A stretch of DNA of 64,000 nucleotides from Monarcha castaneiventris obscurior (lineage: Eukaryota; Chordata; Aves; Passeriformes; Monarchidae): the NCBI GenBank assembly GCA_026261815.1, contig JAMPIT010000484.1, forward strand, positions 12,622,501 to 12,686,500. Reading direction: 5' to 3'. The translations under genes were made by a program, and so were the position numbers. Below, in pieces: positions 58,601 through 64,000 of this stretch. Below the pieces are notes generated by a model. The model did not search any database. It saw nothing but the letters and a program-made list of their open reading frames with translations, and was not told the DNA's origin. Every line of letters starts with the position of its first letter. Position 1 is the first letter of the stretch.

Positions 58601-61600
58601 CTGTGATGCTGAGGAGAAAATGCTTTGGTGCCTTTTGGCTAAACAAAAAGAGATCCATGTGTAAGAAAGGTCAAGTGTTAGAAATTACTGCTTTGAGACT
58701 CTTGTTGCAAGTAATTTTAGGAACAACTCCTCCTCTCTTTACCTCTGTGCTTCCTTTTCTCACCATGATCTAGTCTGTGATAACCTCTTTGGTGCATTTC
58801 AAGAGTGTTCATCACAGTGCATCCAGTTATAGGAACCATCCCTGCCTCGTCCTTGACATTTGAAAAAGCCTTACTGTGTAGCACCTGAGTAATTATTTTG
58901 GATTTATGTGCCTCTAAAAGTCGGGTCTGCTCATCATTTTTAATCCCTGTTAATATCTCCTCTTTTTTTCTTCAAGCTGTTTTATTTTGTTCTATCTGCT
59001 ACCTACTTATGCCAGTGATGATTTTTATTATTGGTCTTGTAAATTATTTTGTTACCAAACCAAGTTTGTCTAATACACTATTGGACCAGTATCCCTCCTA
59101 CCAAAGTGTAATATCTACTGGCTGTTTAAAAAATAGAGTTCTTTGACAATTTTGTATTTAAAAGATCAAATCGCAGTTTAGTACTTTAATAGTTTTATAA
59201 CAGGCTGTTTATTAATTAGCTTATATGCTGCTGCACTTCAGAAAGGATTTATCCAGTAAACAGAATGATCTGAAGTAACAGTAGTATTGTCCTGTAGAGG
59301 AAAGAAAAAAAAACCAAAAAAACCCCCAAAACATTAATTTTAAATGTGTCTGAAAAATCTGCAATACTTTATTTCTTTTTCAGTAGAGTTTTCACTGATG
59401 TTGACAGATGGGAAGACCAAGAGATCAAAATAAGGTAGTGAAGGACCAAACTGAAGACTGTAAATGAAGCCTTGCTTTTGATAGAACTATGTTTTGTCAC
59501 TTGAGGTGCATTTGAGAATCAGAATTTTTATGTTACTTCATTTTAATTTAGGGGTGTGTTCAGCTGAAAAATGTTGGTTCAGAATGGTGATCATAAACAA
59601 TTTACAAATATGTTTAACCTAGATCATTCCCAGTTATGGGAACAGTGAGATTTCTGAAACAGTCTTTCAGGAAAATAGTGGGACAGTTCTTCTGCAGTTC
59701 TAGTACCAGTCTTGGTACGTTTGAAATGGGCTGTATGAAGTGCTTGCTTGGACTGGGAAAGTAGGCTTGAAACATTCACTGTGTTCCAGACTTCAAATGC
59801 CCCTGGTAGAGTAGAAAATAGGGAAGTAGTAATCAGGCCAGATGCATGAAAGTGAAAGTTTTTGAAGAAAGCATTTAAGGTAGCACCTAGGGTGTTAAAT
59901 GAGTCTAATGTTTCAGTCTGGTTTTAGAAGAGTGCTGCACACATTGGGTGGAAAAAAAAAATTGTGAAGAATTTTGTTGTACCCTGATTGTATCAGATCA
60001 GGTCAGCAAGTCATGGAGGAACACAGAGTGACCTCCATATGTTTGCCTTTTAAATTAACTCCTTTTGGTAAAACTACATTGTTTCATTAGGCTGCTGCAA
60101 TTAAGGCCTTTTAATAACACCACAGTAGTATTAAAACTAAGACTTAGAAGACCATTGTGAGTGATGGGGAGATTCATTCTCGCCAAAATGAAGTAAGGCT
60201 CTTCATTGCTAAGAGGGAAGAGGACACCTGTTGTGAAAACTGGCAAAATGTAAATTTGATATGTTTCCTCTTTATAAAGACTGGCTGTGTAGTCTGGGTT
60301 GCTATTAGTGAACGGGAAAGTTACAGACTGATGATAACAATTGCTTAGTCATCCTTCTTCTGCTGGATGGACTTTAGTTGAGTGTAGATGGATGATATGA
60401 CAAATTTATTGCTTATTACAGAGTTCTCAGTTCTCATTACAGAATGATTGTGGGGAGAGATAATTTTTAATTAAGTCTTCATTTCCCTTGAAATATTGTC
60501 TAAGCTGTCATAAAACTTGCTTTATTGAAGTTGAAATGTCTTTTGCTTCTCCTGCATTCATCTTAATTAGTATAGAACTACTGCAATTCTTAACAAAATG
60601 GGAAATTAAATGCATGAACAGCATTAAAATATAAGATAAAAATGATGAAATGTAAGTTCAAACATATATTTTTGGAAAAATTACTAAGGAGCACAACTTT
60701 ATAGAAAGCTCACAGTACTTTCTGTACTGTAAAGCCTGACTGGTTCCAGTGTGAGATCATCTGTGAATAAAAAGGTGCAAAACACCATTAGGACAATTGA
60801 TAATCTGTGTAAGTCGATCTTGTTAATCACATTTTTCTCTTTTTATAATGCACTTACTATTCCAGTGAGGCTTTTAGGTTAGAAATTCAATTTCATAATA
60901 TTTTAACTTGGAAAGCTGCAGTAGGAGGATTTATTAGTGGGACAGTCTTTAACACTGAAATCTTTTGTGTGTGCTGCCTTGTGCTCTTTAATTAATTTAC
61001 CAATGGACTTCAGTATTAATATTCTTTCTGGTTGGCAGGCTGGTGCAGTGAAAAACTAAGAAGATTTACATCTCAACCTTTGATATTACAAAAATTACTT
61101 AATTGTCATGATTATAATTTTTTTGCATTATGCTGGCATCTAAAGATGTTTACTGTGATCACAGCTCTGTGATGTGTTTAATGAACATGAAAACAAAAGC
61201 ATCCGTACACCAAATATTTTACACCAGAAAAGAGAAGACAGAAAAAAAGACAATGGAAACTATTGGTATCCTAACTCTAAGGAAAGAGATTGGGGTCTGG
61301 TGTGTTGGAGTCCTTCAGGAGCTAGAAGCAGCAGGAAGAACTTGTGTGTTATTGCAGTGCTTTAACTTCAATATCTGTCATGTTGTTGTTGGATGGTGAG
61401 GTTTGACAGGCAGCCATTTAATTTGCTATTTTTAACCAAGTTTTTGTGTTCCTGTTACTATTCGTGGTCGCTTCTGTAATGTGTCTAATTGCATGGCAGG
61501 AGGTGCAGCGTGCTCAGCACTTGGGCCCTGCTGCCAAACCATGTGTTGGTCTGGTCAGCTTCAGCAGGTCACTCGAGCTTTGATCTGACTCCATGTGTAA

Positions 61601-62281
61601 AATCTCAGCAATGTTTGCCTACCTTTGTGAACTAATTGAAGATCTTACTGGTGAAAAGCACTCATTAGGAGAGAAGTGGGCCATGTTATGGTTACTTTTC
61701 AGACATAATTGTACAGTGTTAATTATAGGGTAGGAGAAAGATTTTTTGGAAGGAATAAAAACAGAAGTCAGCTTCTAGTTTTTAGCGTCACACAAGAAGC
61801 TGGCTGCCTTGCTTTTTACAGCTTTGTGTAGCTCTGCTGTCAGGATGAAAGGTTGTGAGATGTCCCCTCGTGTCCAGCTGCACCATCTTGCATTACGTGG
61901 TGTAATTGCAGCTTCACAGGCTGTTTGGGTCAGGGTTGTCTCTGCTGAAAATCAGTGCGAGGAATAAGTTGCTGTCAGACATCAAGTCAGAACATCTCTG
62001 AAGGCTTGAAAGGCTGCCATGTCCCTTAGTGCTCAGTCTGAATTAAAACATGTAACACTGAAGACAGAAACCTGTCAGAGGTACGGCCAAGGAAGTCTGA
62101 GTGTCAGTACTTGGAGCGTGTGTTTTTCTTTTCTCCCTCTATTGTCATTCTGTTACTGAGGTAGAAAATATGGCAGATGAAAATGTAAACACTTTTCTTT
62201 GTCTCATCTTGCAGGCCGAAACAGCAGCAACAGAATAACTTTTCCTTGTTTCCTTCCACCAAGGGCTGGAATTTCAGAGGG
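27631..62281 (+). CDS. ARHGEF3: ARHGEF3 (XPLN), amino-terminal exons of a long isoform; partial
   Basis: Three exons (27631-27665, 39360-39455, 62215-62281) join in one open frame of exactly 198 nt, 66 codons, ending on a codon boundary before a GTAAGT donor. The product starts [14 protein letters not shown], continues [15 protein letters not shown], then [18 protein letters not shown], and ends STKGWNFRG. Identification rests on synteny (ARHGEF3 follows IL17RD in the same orientation in amniotes) and on the MNSESSAL segment, which I associate with a long ARHGEF3 isoform; I cannot confirm it here. ARHGEF3 is a DH-PH exchange factor for RhoA and RhoB; that catalytic part is not in the window. 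The introns are 11.7 and 22.8 kb. The first ATG has a poor Kozak context (C at -3), while the ATG at 39367 has A at -3, so either could be used. Confidence 0.7.
30219..30259. repeat. Tandem-like 19-base direct repeat
   Basis: TAAATGGTTATTTAGCATG occurs at 30219-30237 and again at 30241-30259 with a three-base spacer. It is probably a local duplication. Confidence 0.9.
36141..36170. repeat. AT-rich dinucleotide tract
   Basis: Alternating TA sequence interrupted by TG and TTTAAA. A further (AAT)n tract lies at about 36383-36404. Both are simple repeats. Confidence 0.85.
39360..39455 (+). CDS. ARHGEF3: ARHGEF3 second coding exon (MNSESSAL exon), symmetric 96 nt
   Basis: Acceptor CTTTTGTAG ends at 39359 and donor GTAAGC starts at 39456. 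The in-frame ATG at 39367 gives [15 protein letters not shown], and the exon ends in EQEKI plus TG. Its length is a multiple of three and both borders are phase 2, so it is a symmetric exon that can be skipped without a frameshift. The ATG has purines at -3 and +4 and could start translation itself. Confidence 0.75.
40535..41168 (+). repeat. CR1 LINE fragment with reverse-transcriptase end remnant
   Basis: About 630 bases in sense orientation. Translated pieces show the end of a CR1 reverse transcriptase with frame breaks: [11 protein letters not shown], then [19 protein letters not shown] and [14 protein letters not shown]. These are followed by the 3' region with GGGACACGGAGCTGGGGAAG. It is truncated at both ends and defective. 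The overlapping open frames on both strands at 40422-41188 belong to this element. Confidence 0.92.
43726..43743. repeat. (AT)n simple repeat
   Basis: Short alternating TA tract in intron sequence. Confidence 0.85.
44101..44342 (+). CDS. Candidate alternative first coding exon of ARHGEF3
   Basis: An open frame starting [16 protein letters not shown], through a locally GC-rich stretch, to DGIKKQQQ, ending exactly at a strong donor (CAGAG then GTGAGT, 44343). The open frame leaves two bases (AG), so splicing to 62215 gives Arg and stays in frame with PKQQQQ. Upstream are CRE-like TGACGT (43901) and AP-1-like TGACTCA (43922). An alternative promoter is inferred. I do not recognise the peptide, and the translated part could be shorter or absent. 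Confidence 0.3.
44437..44454. repeat. Poly(T) tract
   Basis: An 18-base T run about 95 bases after the candidate alternative donor, part of a longer T-rich stretch from about 44425. Confidence 0.9.
45690..46090 (-). mobile_element. Possible solo LTR of an endogenous retrovirus, antisense to the gene
   Basis: Read on the minus strand, the segment has an LTR-like order: a U3-like stretch, a TATA-like ATGTATAAGC near 45810, then AATAAA near 45737 followed by a short R/U5-like stretch. Length and layout fit a solo LTR, but I saw no clean TG...CA ends or target-site duplication. The family is unassigned. Confidence 0.4.
46190..46445 (-). mobile_element. LTR-like fragment of an avian endogenous retrovirus, antisense
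   Basis: On the minus strand it contains GGAGGTCATGCCCAGTATAA, a TATA-bearing core resembling LTRs common in songbird genomes, followed by TGGTGAGCAACCCAACTGTG and a T/C-rich stretch. It abuts the other LTR-like segment and may be a separate insertion. Open frames at 46217-46455 come from it. Boundaries are approximate. Confidence 0.5.
54170..54437 (+). repeat. CR1 LINE 3' end, sense
   Basis: Typical CR1 tail: CTGCACCAAGGGAGGTTCAG, AGGAAGAATTTCTTCACTGC, AATGGGCTGCCCAGG and GGTTGGACTTGATGATCTTG, finishing near ATTCTATGA. About 270 bases and well preserved. The open frames at 54109-54358 are part of it. Confidence 0.95.
59307..59331. repeat. A/C-rich low-complexity tract
   Basis: A run of A with CC interruptions. 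Similar tracts occur at 14168-14208, about 46528-46550 and 52035-52050, and on the opposite strand at 37705-37805. They look like ordinary low-complexity sequence. Confidence 0.8.
62215..62281 (+). CDS. ARHGEF3: ARHGEF3 third coding exon
   Basis: Acceptor CATCTTGCAG ends at 62214 and donor GTAAGT starts at 62282. G completes Trp from the previous exon. The exon then reads [17 protein letters not shown] and WNFRG, 22 full codons. The four-glutamine run is its only notable sequence feature. In the other two frames it is interrupted or shows no homology I recognise. Confidence 0.7.
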
Positions 62282-64000
62282 GTAAGTTTAGTACTGTTTT
62301 GTTCACACTATAGCATTCCCTCCTGCTTCGTTCTGTTGCAGTGTAACTTTGTACTTACACCGTGATCTGAGAGGTCTCAAATCATGGCAAAACAATTAGA
62401 CTGCAACTTTTAATTTTGTACCCTCTGAAATGGAGGGTACAGAAATGCCAGCTTTTTTTTGGTTGTATTATTATGAGGGGTGTGGGACGTAATCACACTG
62501 TACATTAACCTACTTTAAATTAAAAAAAATAGGGTGTGTTTTCATATCTGAAAATAAATAATGAAAACTGGACTGATACTCTTTTACTTTAATGTAGATG
62601 TTTGTAAAGTTACTGAAAGTTTGTATATGTGAACTTCACAGAAGTACAGTTAAATCATAAAAAAATTTACATGGGTCTCTTACAAGACAGAAGGGAATTG
62701 GTTTTATTTCTATTTGCTTGGCTAGGTAAGGAAATGTGGAAGCTTGTGTGTTCCCACAGAAACTGACTGAAAAGATACATGAAAAAGCAATGCAAGTGAC
62801 ACTGAGAATCTTAATATTTTCTCCTATCAGGAGCTTTTATTCTTGTCCTCTTCAGGTTTCCAAGGTAGCTTCTTAGGTAGGTTAATTTGTTCAGAGATTC
62901 AGTCATGTTATCTTCTCTCCATCTCCTATGGCCTGTGAACCCTTCTACACCATTTGGTGTAAAACTTAATGTGATGGTGGTGTTGCAATGGCAGTGGTGT
63001 GTTTGCCATGTGTGTAAGTGCTGGAGCCTGGGATACAGTCCAAGAGAAGTCACTGCATGTTGTATCTAAGTCATAGTAATCTTTTGGTTAAGGGAAAGGC
63101 TTTTCTGCCTCACAAACACTAAATTGCCATTACCTGTTATGTAGACTGACTTGTACTTGGGAGACCATATAAATTTGTTTTCTCTGAGCTTCTTTCAACA
63201 AAAGAGTTAAGTAGACAGACGTTTCTTAAATGCTTTGCTGAAAGAGTAAATGGTGTTGACAGATTTACTGATCTGTGTTGCTAAAATATGGTAAACTTCA
63301 TTAAAACAGAAAAAAATTTTTTACGATACCTGACTTTTGCATTCTAATTCGGTATTTTAAATAGAGCATCCAATACTGTTTGCTGTGAGCTTTTTATTGT
63401 CACTATTTCTTGTGTGAAATAGGGGTGAAGTTATCAGTGGTACCGAGAGAACAGTTCCCTCACAACAGCACTGTCAAGACTGTAGGCAAAATATCAACAA
63501 CCTCTAAGCTGTAGATTATTATACAGTTCAGAGCCAGTTTAAAAATAAAATCGACTCAGTGTTTCCCCCAGTTCTCTCCCAGCTATGCTGGAAAAGTAAT
63601 TGAGGAAGAAGGTGGGTATGAAAATAGTAGGAAGAGTATTGTAGGTGTGAGTCGTAGCTGATGAAACCATGATCCCAAGTTCAGAGCAGTAGCTCACTGA
63701 AGCAAAGATGTAGGGCTGGTTTAACAGTGGCAGCATGAGGTCTGTGATCCTATGTAGTGCAGGTGGAGCGAGCTGTACACAAAGAACAGAAAACTGGGGA
63801 GTAAAATACTTCAGAATCAAGAACCTGAAAGGAGCTAGGAATAGTAGTATTAGAGAAAACAGGCAGCAAGTTAATGGATCTTCAGTCTGCTTCCTTCGTG
63901 TGTAGAAATGAAGATCTGTGGCAGATGGCTGCCACCTTATTTTTAAAGAAACTTAAGAGATACTAACCCAGATGTCAAGTTCTACAGCTGTAGTATTTCA
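62282..64000 (+). other. ARHGEF3: Start of the third intron of ARHGEF3
   Basis: 1.7 kb of AT-rich sequence to the window end. I recognise no exon, repeat family or RNA gene here. Confidence 0.6.

Larger units (their letters stand above)
39456..62214 (+). other. ARHGEF3: Second intron of ARHGEF3
   Basis: 22.8 kb. It contains CR1 copies (40535-41168, 54170-54437), LTR-like sequence (45690-46445), a candidate alternative first exon (44101-44342), AT and poly(T) simple repeats, and a GC-richer patch at about 50800-51130. I found no convincing additional exon. Overlapping open frames at 58.27-58.66 kb and one at 61.13-61.40 kb are unrecognised and lack splice or homology support. Confidence 0.6.

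Overview
The window looks like nuclear genomic DNA from a bird. It is AT-rich and intron-rich, has one sharp CpG island, and carries several 3'-end copies of the CR1 LINE, the dominant avian retroposon, plus LTR-like and retroviral relics. The proteins I recognise are vertebrate genes that are neighbours in amniotes. I could not place the species; the LTR style faintly suggests a passerine.

Layout. 1-3088 is the end of a long first intron. 3089-19596 holds twelve plus-strand exons of IL17RD (Sef, IL-17 receptor D). Their phases agree at every junction, and the coding parts sum to 2085 nt (695 codons) plus a stop. They cover the mature ectodomain, the transmembrane helix, the SEFIR domain and the C-terminal tail. 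Only the signal-peptide exon lies outside the window. The 3' UTR follows, with candidate poly(A) signals near 20.36, 22.70 and 22.97 kb. About 23.0-27.1 kb is intergenic and contains a degraded stretch on the minus strand resembling a retroviral integrase.

A CpG island at about 27.17-28.60 kb starts the next plus-strand gene, which I infer is ARHGEF3 (XPLN, a RhoA/RhoB exchange factor). Three exons at 27.63, 39.36 and 62.22 kb splice into one open frame of 66 codons, the amino-terminal part of a long isoform. The catalytic DH-PH exons would lie beyond the window. The remainder, from 28 to 64 kb, is intron with CR1 copies, LTR-like sequence, simple repeats and one plausible alternative first exon at 44.1-44.34 kb.

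The two genes are adjacent but not known to work in one pathway: IL17RD is a membrane regulator of FGF/ERK and IL-17 signalling, and ARHGEF3 activates Rho GTPases. I found no CRISPR array, operon, tRNA or rRNA, and nothing that looks like a new biological system. The most useful new observations concern the alternative 5' architecture of ARHGEF3.
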